NCBI RefSeq assembly: GCF_000429905.1
Contig: NZ_AUCT01000006.1
Location: 124,001-188,000, forward strand
Reading direction: 5' to 3'
DNA from: Desulfatibacillum aliphaticivorans DSM 15576
GTDB lineage: Bacteria; Desulfobacterota; Desulfobacteria; Desulfobacterales; Desulfatibacillaceae
Length of the DNA stretch: 64,000 nt
Each line of letters starts with the position of its first letter. The stretch's first letter is position 1. Positions 15,067 through 24,701 of this stretch are shown here, in pieces. Below the pieces are notes generated by a model, which ran no database searches, was not told the origin of the DNA, and saw only the letters and a list, made by a program, of their open reading frames with translations. The position numbers were made by a program, and so were the translations under genes.

Positions 15067-18000
15067 TTACTGCAACTGCTGAAGAACGAACAGGGCGTCG
15101 CGCATGTCGGCGGCGCCGTCGTTGTTGGCGTCGCCGGACAGGTTGATGCCCGAGGCCGGATCATAGCCGGAGACGACCTGCACGGCCAGGATGGCGTCTT
15201 CCAGGGTCACCAGGGAGTCTCCGTTCAGGTCTCCCGGGATTTCCTCCACGGTTACGTCGGCAGTATCCGGCTCTCTTTCCGTTTCCAGGTCGTCAGTCAC
15301 CGTCACGGTGAACGTTCCCTGGTCCCCCAGGGACGTCGCCCGGCACTGGCTTCCCGATTCGGATAGGCTGGCCAGGGTTTCGTTGGAAAGGGTCCAGGAA
15401 TAAAAACCGCTGCCGCCTTCCACCTTCAGGTCCAGATGTCCGTTTTTCTGCATTACGTACGGCCCTGGCGGATAAATGCCGAAAAGGTTGGAAACCACAT
15501 TGACTCCCACGGAGTTGGACTCCAGGCCGATAAACACCGCATCCACAGCCTTGAGATTCACCGTCCCGGCGGTGAGGCCGGAAACGGTTCCCTGGGCGTT
15601 TACTGAGGCCGCGGCGCCGTTATCCGACGAGAAAGTATAGGAGCCGGAGCCGCCCGAGACCGTCAGATCCATGGCCTGGCCCACCGCCAGGTCCGCCGAT
15701 GGGGCTGAAAGCGCGATGGGGGCGACGTCCTTGACCAGGGGATTCATGCCTCTGGCGATTTCCTCGCCGTCCGGGGCCAGGTCGCCGTCCGTATCGTTCA
15801 GCGTGGGGTTGGTCCCCAGCACGGCTTCTTCGGCGTTGGTGAGGCCGTCGTTATCCGGATCGTCGGCCCCGGCCTGAGCCAGGGAGTTGAAATACAAGCG
15901 TTCCCAGGCGTCGTTCAATCCGTCCTGATCGTCCAGGATGACCGGGCCGAAAGGCGCCACCAGCTTGCGTTCCAGACCGCCGGCCGTAACCGGGGCGACG
16001 GCGTAATAAATGGGCTCGCCGAACTTGGCTTGTGAGTCTGTGTAGGTCTTTGCCTGCTGGCTGGCCAGGGGAGTCATGCCGTCCACCGTGAAAAAGGGCT
16101 GAGCCGCGGAATAGACCTTATAGCTGGCTGCAAGGCCGTCGCTGTAGGAGGACCAATCCAGGGCCGCCGAGGGCGCGCCGCCCGTGGATGTATTGGAAAC
16201 CTGGATTTCTACGGGCGCGGGAGCGCTTTGGCCTCCGATCTCCCGAAAATCCATGGGCATGGCCGGCATGCCGCCGTTTACCGAGGTGATGACCGAAACG
16301 GACCGGGCGCCCGGATTCAACACATAAGCGCCCACATGGTTTGAACTTTCCACACCCCAGGCGGGCATGACAATGCGCGACTCGTCCGCGGTCCAGAACA
16401 AGCGCATGGTCCCCATGCTGGGCTGGGAGCATGCCATGACAAGCTCCTGGTTTCCGGTGGTCAGGCTGGCCAGGGCCAGGCCGTTGTCCGAAAAATAGGC
16501 TAAAAAGTTCCCGGAAGGAGACAGGGCCGGGGACGCATAGGAATCCACGTCGCAAATTTTTTCCACAAAGGCCATGTCCGGCGTCAGGCTGACGATGGAC
16601 CATTGGTTGTTTGTATCCGAGGATTTGGCGAAGGCGTATATCACGCTTCCGTCCGGCGACCAGCCGGGCGCGGCTCCGCCCACATAAACCTCTTCCTGCT
16701 GGGTTGCCAAGGTGAACACCCGCACTTGCGTGGGATCGGAAAAGCTGATGTTAAGCGCGTAGGCGATTTTGGCGCCGTCCGGCGAAAGCTCCAGGGAGGT
16801 CACGTCGCCGTCAAGCACGGTCGCCAATACCTGGGGATCGTCGCCCGCCAGGGAGTTGCTGATGATTTCCTGGCCGACGAGGCCGTCGCGGTCCCGGGCG
16901 TAGATAATCCGGGCGCCGTCCGAAGTGAAATCCGGCGTAAAACGGGATGGAAATGAATTTTCCACCGTGGTCAGCGCCTGGGTCTGGCGGTCCCACGCCT
17001 GCAGATTTCCGGACATGAAATACAAGTAGGCGCCGTCCGGGCTGCTCACCACGTCCTGGGCGAATGATGCGTCCAGTTGAGCGCTCGCGCCGCCGGGCAA
17101 GGATATCTCGTAAACCCCGCCCATCATTGTATTCGCATAATCCAGGGTTCCGCTCACGTCCAAAGGCGTCACAGCCATGGTGGTGAAGGTGATGACGCTG
17201 TTTGCGGACAAGCCGTTTCCCGCCTTATCGGTCAGATCGCCGTCCATCTCCACGGTGTAGGTCGTGGAGGCGGTTAAGGCGCTGCTGGGGGTGATTGTCA
17301 GCATGCCTGCATTATCAGCATAGGAGGAAAAGGGAACGGAAGTGGAGCCTTGCAACAGGGCCACGCCAGCCTGGGCCGAATTTTCGTCAATCGCCTCGTT
17401 AAACAGGAGTTTGATTGCGCCGCCCGGGGGAAGCGCCTTGGAGCCCGAAGCCGGGATGGAGCCCGTAAAATCCGGGCCGTCCACGTCTTCCGTGGAGAAT
17501 CCCCAATACACGGGAACGCCCAAGGCCGCACCGGTTGCGTCCAAAACCTGGCCTGCAATGTGAACCCGGTAATTGGCGGCGGAAACAAGCTCGCCCGGGT
17601 CCAGGGTCAGGACGTCCGTGTCCGCGTCGTAGGATATGGTCACGGGATCTCGGGCGATGAAATTGCCGTCAGCGTCCACGCGGGTCAGGGCGATCCATTC
17701 GCTGGTCAGGCTGGTCGGGTCCATGGGGCCGGAAAAGCTGACCGTAATCGCCGTATCCGTCGAGGCGTTGACGGCATCCTCTGCGGGCGTTTTGTCCGTG
17801 ACGGTCACGGAGCTGGTTCCGGCGCCCAGGGCAACGATCCGGGGGGTATCGCCATAGCTTATGAGATAATCGCCGAAAAGTTGAAAATGGCCCGACGTCG
17901 AACCAAGATCCACGGGATAGGTCCGGTGGGTCAGGAGGTCGTAAGCCGTGGGAATCATGTCCGCCGACTGTTGCGCCGCCGACAGGGAATACGGAGGCGG

Positions 18001-21000
18001 GTTAATTCTTTCCTGGAAGTAAACCAGGCTTTCGGAAATCTGGAAAGGCCAGACCTGGGGCTGCATGCTGACCGTAAAGGTCGCTCCGGCGTCCAGATGG
18101 TACACGAAGAGCTTGCTGTCGTCGCATGTGTCATACCACAAGCCGCCGGTAAAATCCCCGTGCATGGTGTACACCAGGGCCACGGCCCTTCCGTATACCA
18201 CGGCCGCCTTGTCCACGCGCACCGGGTTGTCCGGATCCCAGGACACCAGGTCCGTCATGGCAAGGGTGCGCACGTCCAGGGAATGGAGGCTGTCGCCCTT
18301 GGGAACCCTGTAATCCACGCCGTCTTGCCCGTCCGTATCCGAGGCGACGTAGTCTTTGCCGTCGCTTATTTGAAAAACAAGATGATCCCCGTCAAATCCG
18401 CTGAGAATGGGATCCTGCCAGGTTTCCAGGCCGGTAATGGTGCGCAGGTCCACGGGCTGGGGCGATCCGATTTCCCAAAGGCGAATCACCGGGTCGGCGC
18501 CGGAAAAATCAATCCAAACGACCGTATTGCCGTGCACAAAGCCGTTGGTCACGCTGGCGGCGCCGGTGGGGACGGGCGTGGTGGTTCCATCTTCCGTATT
18601 GTACAGGAACAGGGAGAAGGTCTTGTCCGCCGGGTCTATGCCCGATCCTTCGTCGCCCTTGTTTTTAGGGTAAAGCACCCAGGGTTCGGAGATGTCGAGG
18701 AACGAGCAGTAGGTGGTGGGATCGCCGTTTATGCCGCCTTCCGTGATGTAGTAATAGCTGGCGTCGAAAAGCAGGGTATCCTCGCCCGTAAGCAGATCGA
18801 AAAGCCATATCTTGCTGTTGCTGATGTAATAGTAGTGCATGCCCACGACCTTATACCGCATGCCTACGGCTATGTATTCGCTGCTGCTCATGGTGCGGGG
18901 CAGGGCGGGGGCGGCGTATTCCTGGCCAATATCCATGGCCGCGTCCTCCACGGGAGCGCCAATGGTAAACCAAAGGCTGCGGGATCCGCCCTGGTCCGCC
19001 TTCACCAAAAGGTCGTAACGGCCGCGGGCCGAAACCTCGGCGCCGTCAATGATCGACTGGGGAGCTTCTCCATTACGCCATAAGGCCGCAGAATATCCAC
19101 CCGCAGAAACCTGAATGCCGATGGTCACGGGATTTGCATAGGCTGCGCCGTCTTCCACGCCGGTGATTTCTATGGTCGGAGGCAGGGTTCCGGCTTCAAA
19201 GGATTCGGTGGTGAAAGACCAGGATTTTTCCACCAGGGGATTGCCTGCCTGATCCGTGCATCCTTCGCTGAAGGTTACGGTATAGACCGTTCCCGGCAGC
19301 AGAGAACCGGGATACATGTAAAAGGTTTTCGTCGCCTCGTCATACCGGCCCGTAAAAGGCTTGGAAACGCCGTTGGCCTGGATAACCGCGTTGGGGGAAA
19401 CCAGGGTCGAGGCGTCCATGGCTTCGTTGAACACGGCGCGAATGGTCTGGTATACGGACACGCCCTCGCTGTTCAGGCCCGGCGTGTGATGCACCAGGTT
19501 GGGACGGATATCGTCGCCCGAGGTTTCGGGCCAATACAACTGAAGCTGCTGTCTTGCCCAGGCCGCCCAGCCTGCAAAGCCTTCCCGGACGTTGGCCATG
19601 TACAGGTCATTATAGAGGCCCGCCTGGTCTATGAGATCCTGCAGCACTTCTTCGTTTTCAGGCATGACGCAATAGGGGTTTCGTTGCTGCATCCACCCGT
19701 TCAGCGAGGATGGGTTGGCGAATATCTGCTGAAACAATTCCTTGGCGTCCGAGCGAATGTCCATGACCCGCTCCATGTCGCTCAGGTTGTAAAAAGCGGC
19801 GACGTATTCCAGTTCCTTGAGGAAATCCAGGTATCCCTGCTCCGAGGGCAAAGCCGGCAATGAGGTATAGTCGCTGACTATAAACTGAACCATAATCCGC
19901 AGGGTCGCATCGTTTTTCATGCGGTTCAAAAGTTCGTCGGCTGCAGCCAGGTCCTGGTTGAAATCGCTCTGGCCCTGGAGGTAGTCGTCGGCCGATTCAA
20001 TGGCCCGTTGGGCCATGGTTGCGCCGAAGTCGTAATCCAGGTCCGCCATGTACACGTCAAAATGAGTCGCATCCCAGGTTTGCTGGGCGCCGCCCCATTC
20101 GTCATCGCCCGAGGTGCAGAGGTACATCCAGTTGGCGTCCGCATGATCGGCCAGGGCTTGCACGGCGGCGTCCCAGGCGGTCTTTTTATCTTCTATATCG
20201 GTCAGGAGTGCGTGCTTGCCTTCCATGAAGGTTGTGTAGTTCGCCGCCTGGGTTTCCAGGGTTTCCACGTTGTCCCAGACCATGTCCATGAGATCCTGGG
20301 TCAGGGGGCTCAGGGCGAAATGGGCCACGGGGCTGCCGGAGCCGGAATAGATGCGTTCGGAATTGGTTTCCAGGCCCGCCTCCGCCATAACCAGATAAGC
20401 CTTGGCCAGCTTTTCCAGGCTTTCCGGATAGGTTCTGAACGTAAAGTCGTTGATGTCCGGCGTTTGAGACGGCATTTCATAGGAATAGACGGCTTCGGAA
20501 AGCGGAAAAGAGGGATCATATTCCCTGGTCAGATAATAGGGGCTTAGGCCCGAAAAATCGGGCAGGTTGGTCTGCACGATCCCCAGGGCCTGCTCGTCAA
20601 AAACGTCCAGATCCTCGCGGGTGAACCCGGATTTATCCCAATAGGACTCCGCCGAGGCGTTGATCTGCGCTTCCAGACCGTCCAATACGGCCTGCAGGGC
20701 GTCGTGGTCGGCGACCGCCTGGGCCCGGGCTGCATCGTAGCCGTCCCACATGGTCTGGGCGTAATTGCTCAACCACGTCCAGTTGGTCGAGACGTCGTTA
20801 AGATATACGTTCTTGTTTTCCTGGGGCTCGCCGGAATTGTTGATGTTTTCCAACACCTGATTTTTTTCCGCCAAAGCCTCGGCCATAATTCCGTTGTAGA
20901 TCTTGTTGAACTCGCTCCAGCATAACTCCTCGTCGGCGAAATCGGAGGAAAGAGCGTCCAGTGCGTTTTGATATGGCGTCGCGTCGAAAATGTAATCTGT

Positions 21001-21798
21001 GTTGCTGAAATCCAGGGGCCAGACCGGGTCGGAGGTCGCCCTGTGGGAGTAGTGGGCGATATTTTTCATATGCAGATTGAATTGCTCTATCTCGGACCTG
21101 AATACGATGAATCTGCTTTTGGCGTCCTTCATCAGCTCGACGTTCTTTTTCGCCTTTTTAATAAGCAGTTCCACCTCGGATTTGAACAAATCCGTGTTCA
21201 TGGATTGCAGGTTGGCGTTTTCCACCGCCGTGTAATCCTCAATGAACTGGTTCATGCCGTCCCAGGTATCCTTGATAAGTCCCGGCACATCCACTGCCAG
21301 CGCGTCTTTGATAACCGAACCCACGTTCTGAAAGGTGTTTTTTACCCCTTTTAAAACCGCAAAGGACTTGTCTTGAAAGTCCAATGTACGCATGGCGGGG
21401 ATTCCCTTGAGGCCGTCCTCGGCGTTTTGGAGCGAGTTCGCGGCCGTTTGGATCAAGTCGTCCCAATACTCCGAGGTGAACTTGACGCCTAAATCAATGT
21501 TGATTTGAGGAGGCGTGTACGAAGGATCCTCCCGCCGCACTTCCTGCACTTTATCGTAGAAAGTCGTTTGGAGGTTATTTTCAATGTAGTCATTTAATTC
21601 TTCGAGTTTGTCAAAGGCCTGCTCCAGGTTTTTGGCATGGGTAAGGCTTTTGATTTCTTCGGCGCGGGCGTCTATCTCCGCGCAAACCGCATTGATTTGG
21701 GTGCGCGCTGAAGCAGCATCGGCCAGGGAATTTTGAGGGGAAACTAAAAGAAATGACGAGACAATCGCCGTGACAGCCAGAAACAAACGGATCTGCAT
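15067..21798 (-). CDS. Giant secreted protein with Ig-like domains, beta-propellers, TSP3-type repeat and C-terminal dockerin
   Basis: A 2243-residue exported protein with a signal peptide (residues 1-26, ending NSLADA). Residues about 27-760 are mostly helical and unrecognised. An SbsA-like (Big_5) domain follows at about 764-870 (RAVFNEAMDASTL, ending SWSFTTE). A region of short strand repeats (about 950-1320) looks like a beta-propeller. Two more Big_5 domains (about 1325-1540) and a TolB-like propeller (about 1545-1860; LSPDGAKIAY, LSPSGNFLAY) come next. Then there is a calcium-binding TSP3-type stretch (DPDNDGLTNAEE, DTDGDLAPDGEE; about 1955-2020) and Ig-like domains. Residues about 2187-2243 form a type I dockerin with two calcium loops (GDLNGDSLVTLEDA, GDANNDGAADMRDA). 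It is probably surface-attached or released; no matching cohesin is seen here. Start ATG 21798 has only a weak ribosome binding site. Confidence 0.88.
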   Translation of the reverse strand: MQIRLFLAVTAIVSSFLLVSPQNSLADAASARTQINAVCAEIDARAEEIKSLTHAKNLEQAFDKLEELNDYIENNLQTTFYDKVQEVRREDPSYTPPQINIDLGVKFTSEYWDDLIQTAANSLQNAEDGLKGIPAMRTLDFQDKSFAVLKGVKNTFQNVGSVIKDALAVDVPGLIKDTWDGMNQFIEDYTAVENANLQSMNTDLFKSEVELLIKKAKKNVELMKDAKSRFIVFRSEIEQFNLHMKNIAHYSHRATSDPVWPLDFSNTDYIFDATPYQNALDALSSDFADEELCWSEFNKIYNGIMAEALAEKNQVLENINNSGEPQENKNVYLNDVSTNWTWLSNYAQTMWDGYDAARAQAVADHDALQAVLDGLEAQINASAESYWDKSGFTREDLDVFDEQALGIVQTNLPDFSGLSPYYLTREYDPSFPLSEAVYSYEMPSQTPDINDFTFRTYPESLEKLAKAYLVMAEAGLETNSERIYSGSGSPVAHFALSPLTQDLMDMVWDNVETLETQAANYTTFMEGKHALLTDIEDKKTAWDAAVQALADHADANWMYLCTSGDDEWGGAQQTWDATHFDVYMADLDYDFGATMAQRAIESADDYLQGQSDFNQDLAAADELLNRMKNDATLRIMVQFIVSDYTSLPALPSEQGYLDFLKELEYVAAFYNLSDMERVMDIRSDAKELFQQIFANPSSLNGWMQQRNPYCVMPENEEVLQDLIDQAGLYNDLYMANVREGFAGWAAWARQQLQLYWPETSGDDIRPNLVHHTPGLNSEGVSVYQTIRAVFNEAMDASTLVSPNAVIQANGVSKPFTGRYDEATKTFYMYPGSLLPGTVYTVTFSEGCTDQAGNPLVEKSWSFTTESFEAGTLPPTIEITGVEDGAAYANPVTIGIQVSAGGYSAALWRNGEAPQSIIDGAEVSARGRYDLLVKADQGGSRSLWFTIGAPVEDAAMDIGQEYAAPALPRTMSSSEYIAVGMRYKVVGMHYYYISNSKIWLFDLLTGEDTLLFDASYYYITEGGINGDPTTYCSFLDISEPWVLYPKNKGDEGSGIDPADKTFSLFLYNTEDGTTTPVPTGAASVTNGFVHGNTVVWIDFSGADPVIRLWEIGSPQPVDLRTITGLETWQDPILSGFDGDHLVFQISDGKDYVASDTDGQDGVDYRVPKGDSLHSLDVRTLAMTDLVSWDPDNPVRVDKAAVVYGRAVALVYTMHGDFTGGLWYDTCDDSKLFVYHLDAGATFTVSMQPQVWPFQISESLVYFQERINPPPYSLSAAQQSADMIPTAYDLLTHRTYPVDLGSTSGHFQLFGDYLISYGDTPRIVALGAGTSSVTVTDKTPAEDAVNASTDTAITVSFSGPMDPTSLTSEWIALTRVDADGNFIARDPVTISYDADTDVLTLDPGELVSAANYRVHIAGQVLDATGAALGVPVYWGFSTEDVDGPDFTGSIPASGSKALPPGGAIKLLFNEAIDENSAQAGVALLQGSTSVPFSSYADNAGMLTITPSSALTASTTYTVEMDGDLTDKAGNGLSANSVITFTTMAVTPLDVSGTLDYANTMMGGVYEISLPGGASAQLDASFAQDVVSSPDGAYLYFMSGNLQAWDRQTQALTTVENSFPSRFTPDFTSDGARIIYARDRDGLVGQEIISNSLAGDDPQVLATVLDGDVTSLELSPDGAKIAYALNISFSDPTQVRVFTLATQQEEVYVGGAAPGWSPDGSVIYAFAKSSDTNNQWSIVSLTPDMAFVEKICDVDSYASPALSPSGNFLAYFSDNGLALASLTTGNQELVMACSQPSMGTMRLFWTADESRIVMPAWGVESSNHVGAYVLNPGARSVSVITSVNGGMPAMPMDFREIGGQSAPAPVEIQVSNTSTGGAPSAALDWSSYSDGLAASYKVYSAAQPFFTVDGMTPLASQQAKTYTDSQAKFGEPIYYAVAPVTAGGLERKLVAPFGPVILDDQDGLNDAWERLYFNSLAQAGADDPDNDGLTNAEEAVLGTNPTLNDTDGDLAPDGEEIARGMNPLVKDVAPIALSAPSADLAVGQAMDLTVSGGSGSYTFSSDNGAAASVNAQGTVSGLTAGTVNLKAVDAVFIGLESNSVGVNVVSNLFGIYPPGPYVMQKNGHLDLKVEGGSGFYSWTLSNETLASLSESGSQCRATSLGDQGTFTVTVTDDLETEREPDTADVTVEEIPGDLNGDSLVTLEDAILAVQVVSGYDPASGINLSGDANNDGAADMRDALFVLQQLQ

Positions 21799-22064
21799 GG
21801 TTCAGTCGCCTTAACACAAATAAAATTTTAGAAAAGTATCGAAAGCATAGATGAGTGCGAGGACAGTATGTACCTCAAAATGCCAATAAATACAACTCTC
21901 TCCGGGTCTGGGTTGATATGTCAGCGGCTAAAACGGAGGGAAGAAAAAATAGTGATTCTATGGCGGCAGACTACAACGGGAAGGCAGGGGATTATTGAAA
22001 AAAATATGAACTTTTCAGGCTATGAACAAATATTTTCAATGAAAAAATTTTGCCTTCGGACTCG

Positions 22065-24404
22065 TTATTCTTTCGAGTCCAAAACGCTGCGGAGCATCTC
22101 GGCCAAGTCCTTTCTTAAAACTGGTTTTAGCAGATATCCTTTGATTCCAATCTGTTTAGCTATTTTTTCGTCGATTTTTTCGTTGAAGCCGGTGCAGATG
22201 ACAGTAGGCGTGTCCGGGGAGATGGCCGAGACTTCTTTTATGAGGGCGTCTCCGGTCATATGCGGCATGGTCATATCCGTCATGAGCAAATCGATTCCTG
22301 AGGAATTACTGCGAAAATATTCCAAAGCCTCCAGGCTGTTGGTAAAGGAGCATACTTCATAGCCCAGGCGACTCAGCATTTTTCCCACGGTATTGACCAC
22401 AGGCTCTTCGTCATCGACCAGCATAATTCTTTCATGGCCGGAAGGTATGTGCACGCCGGGAGCGGCCTGGGCCTGTTCCTTTGATTTTTTCATCAAGGGA
22501 AGAAAAACATCGACCACGGTTCCTCTGCCGGGGTTGCTTCTGATTTTTATCTCTCCCCGATGATCCTTAATAATGCCATGAACCACAGCAAGCCCCAGGC
22601 CGGTGCCTTTTCCCGTACTTTTTGTAGTGAAATAGGGCTCAAATATTCTATCCATGATTTCCGGGTCCACGCCGACGCCGTTATCTGCAATGCTCATTAG
22701 GGCAAAGCGGCCGGGGGGCAGGTTTTTATCGGTCAGATCTTCTTTTTCCAACTGGCATTCCCTGAGGCTGACAAAAATGGCGCCGCCCTGGTCCTGCACT
22801 GCATGGTAAGCATTGGTGATGAGGTTCATGACCACCTGATGCATCTGGGTGGGATCGGCCATGACCACGCCGCAGTCGGGCATTATATCGCTTGTGATTG
22901 CAATATCGGCGGGAATAGTTGACCGGCTCAGTTTCACGGCTTCCTTCAAAACCTGCTGCAGCACCGAAGGCTGTTTTTTCGGCTCCGCTTTTCTGCTGAA
23001 AGCCAGGATTTGCTTGACCAGTTCGCTGCCCCGTTTGGAGGCTTTGAAGATTTCGCGCACGCACTGCCATTCCGAACTGTCTTTGGGCAAATCCTCCAAT
23101 AACAGTTCAGACATGCCTAAAATGGGAAACAGAAGATTGTTGAAATCGTGGGCTATGCCGCCGGCCAAAGTTCCGATGGATTCGATCTTCTGGGTTTTCT
23201 GCAGCCGCCTTTCAATCCGCCTTCTTTCGGTCATATCCACGATGACGCCCCGAAGGCCGGCGGGCTGGCCGTTGGCGAAAATGGGGCTGATGTGGTATAA
23301 AACGGGAAAGGTGGAGCCGTCCTTGTGGATAGCTGTGTATTCGTTGACGCCAATGCTTTTTCCGGCGAATTTCGCCGAGATGTTTTCAATGGCCTTGGGC
23401 CTGTCTTCCGGGCTGATCATATCCAGGCCGTTCAATCCATTATTAAAATCCTCTTCGGTGTAGCCGAACATTTTGTAGGCTTGGCGGTTGACAAAGGTCA
23501 GATTGATGTCCGCGTCGGTTTCAAAAACGGTTTCCGGAAGCATTTCCGAAAGCTCCCTGAACCGGGCTTCGCTTTTTTGGAGGGCCTGATCAGCCTGTTT
23601 GCGTTCGGTGATGTCCGTTGCAAACCCTTCAATAAGGAACGCGCCGTCCTTTTTGGAAGCCATAATTCTGGCGTCCATATTCAGCCATTTGTTATCGCCG
23701 CCGGGCAGTTTGGCTTCGTACTCAAAGTTTTTTACGAAACCGTTTTCCTTCAACTGCCGGATAAATTCCCGGCGCCTTTCGGGATTGGCGTAAAGCTGTT
23801 CGCCCAGGTTGGAGTAATAGGCCAGGGCGTCTTCCACGGCTTCAAATCCCAGGATGCGGGCCATGGCGGTATTGCACAATGCCACCCCTCCCTTGGAATC
23901 CGTGCGGAAAATGCCCACAGGAGCGTTTTCAAACAAGCTCCTGTACTTTTCCTCGCTTTCCAAGAGGACTTGCTCCGTTTTTTTCCTTTCCGTGAAATCC
24001 TCCACAATTCCCACGCCGCCGCACACACCATTATCCCGAAATCGATACGGCGAAAAGTGAACCCGAATGGGAGTCACTTTTTCGGCGGTCACGGACCGGT
24101 AATCCCCTTCATAATACCCCTGCCGGTTGTTTAACGCCTCTCTGACGGCGTGGACGAATTTTTCGTCCCGCAAGTGCAGCATATTGAGGCCGATTAAAGC
24201 CTTTTTACTGGAGCCGATAATTTTAACGAACATGTCGTTACAGGCAGTGATCACGCCGTCCTGGTTAAAGTGCAGAAAGCCAAGGGGCGCATTTTGAAAA
24301 ATCAGGCGGTATTTCTCCTCGTTTTCCTTGCAGGAATCATCGGAAAACCGTTCCAATTCCTTGATGCGCGCCTCCAGCTCTTCATATGTGGGCTTGCAGG
24401 ACAT
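22065..24404 (-). CDS. PAS-containing hybrid histidine kinase
   Basis: A 779-residue cytoplasmic sensor kinase with no membrane segment. Three PAS domains (about 28-140, 150-275 and 280-400) each end in a DxTERK/R-like linker. HisKA follows with phospho-acceptor His419 in AHDFNN, then HATPase (NLITNAYHAV, DNGVGV, GKGTGLGLAVVHG) and a C-terminal receiver domain (LVDDEE, LLMTDMTMPHMTG, YLLKP). The NtrB/ZraS-like kinase type with its own receiver suggests phosphotransfer to an unlinked partner. The N-terminus resembles that of the kinase at 39618 (KPTYEEL...), so the two probably share ancestry. The gene stands apart, with gaps of about 270-300 bp on each side. The signal is unknown. Confidence 0.9.
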   Translation of the reverse strand: MSCKPTYEELEARIKELERFSDDSCKENEEKYRLIFQNAPLGFLHFNQDGVITACNDMFVKIIGSSKKALIGLNMLHLRDEKFVHAVREALNNRQGYYEGDYRSVTAEKVTPIRVHFSPYRFRDNGVCGGVGIVEDFTERKKTEQVLLESEEKYRSLFENAPVGIFRTDSKGGVALCNTAMARILGFEAVEDALAYYSNLGEQLYANPERRREFIRQLKENGFVKNFEYEAKLPGGDNKWLNMDARIMASKKDGAFLIEGFATDITERKQADQALQKSEARFRELSEMLPETVFETDADINLTFVNRQAYKMFGYTEEDFNNGLNGLDMISPEDRPKAIENISAKFAGKSIGVNEYTAIHKDGSTFPVLYHISPIFANGQPAGLRGVIVDMTERRRIERRLQKTQKIESIGTLAGGIAHDFNNLLFPILGMSELLLEDLPKDSSEWQCVREIFKASKRGSELVKQILAFSRKAEPKKQPSVLQQVLKEAVKLSRSTIPADIAITSDIMPDCGVVMADPTQMHQVVMNLITNAYHAVQDQGGAIFVSLRECQLEKEDLTDKNLPPGRFALMSIADNGVGVDPEIMDRIFEPYFTTKSTGKGTGLGLAVVHGIIKDHRGEIKIRSNPGRGTVVDVFLPLMKKSKEQAQAAPGVHIPSGHERIMLVDDEEPVVNTVGKMLSRLGYEVCSFTNSLEALEYFRSNSSGIDLLMTDMTMPHMTGDALIKEVSAISPDTPTVICTGFNEKIDEKIAKQIGIKGYLLKPVLRKDLAEMLRSVLDSKE

Positions 24405-24464
24405 GCTGTTTGCAGACTCCTGTCAAAACGCCGCATTTCGGCGCAATCTGTAATGGGAAAGATG

Positions 24465-24511
24465 AAGCAGGGTCGTCTTTCCGCAAAAAGCAGGATCGTC
24501 TTTCGGCCAAA
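24465..24511. repeat. Short tandem repeat, two units of about 23 bp
   Basis: AAGCAGGGTCGTCTTTCCGC (from 24465) is directly followed by AAGCAGGATCGTCTTTCGGC (from 24488), differing at two positions. It lies in the 297-bp gap (24405-24701) upstream of the PAS kinase gene, where no coding sequence is seen. It could be a direct-repeat regulator site or a replication slip. Confidence 0.5.
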
Positions 24512-24701
24512 AGACATCCCCATTTTTTTGAAAATTGACCCAAATATTAAATAATAGCGGATTCAAAACTGGGGGTCAAAGGAATTTGTTGTGATTTCAG
24601 GGGCTGTGATACCTATTTGCTGCATCTAAATTAGAAGCCTTTGCAATGCTTATAGGGAAGTAAAGCCGCTTTTCCCAAAATTATAAGCGTTTTGGACTTG
24701 C

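Noticed and set aside
17350..19083. 577-codon plus-strand frame inside the dockerin gene
   Set aside because: Antisense to a well-defined secreted protein; low complexity in His, Gly and Val.
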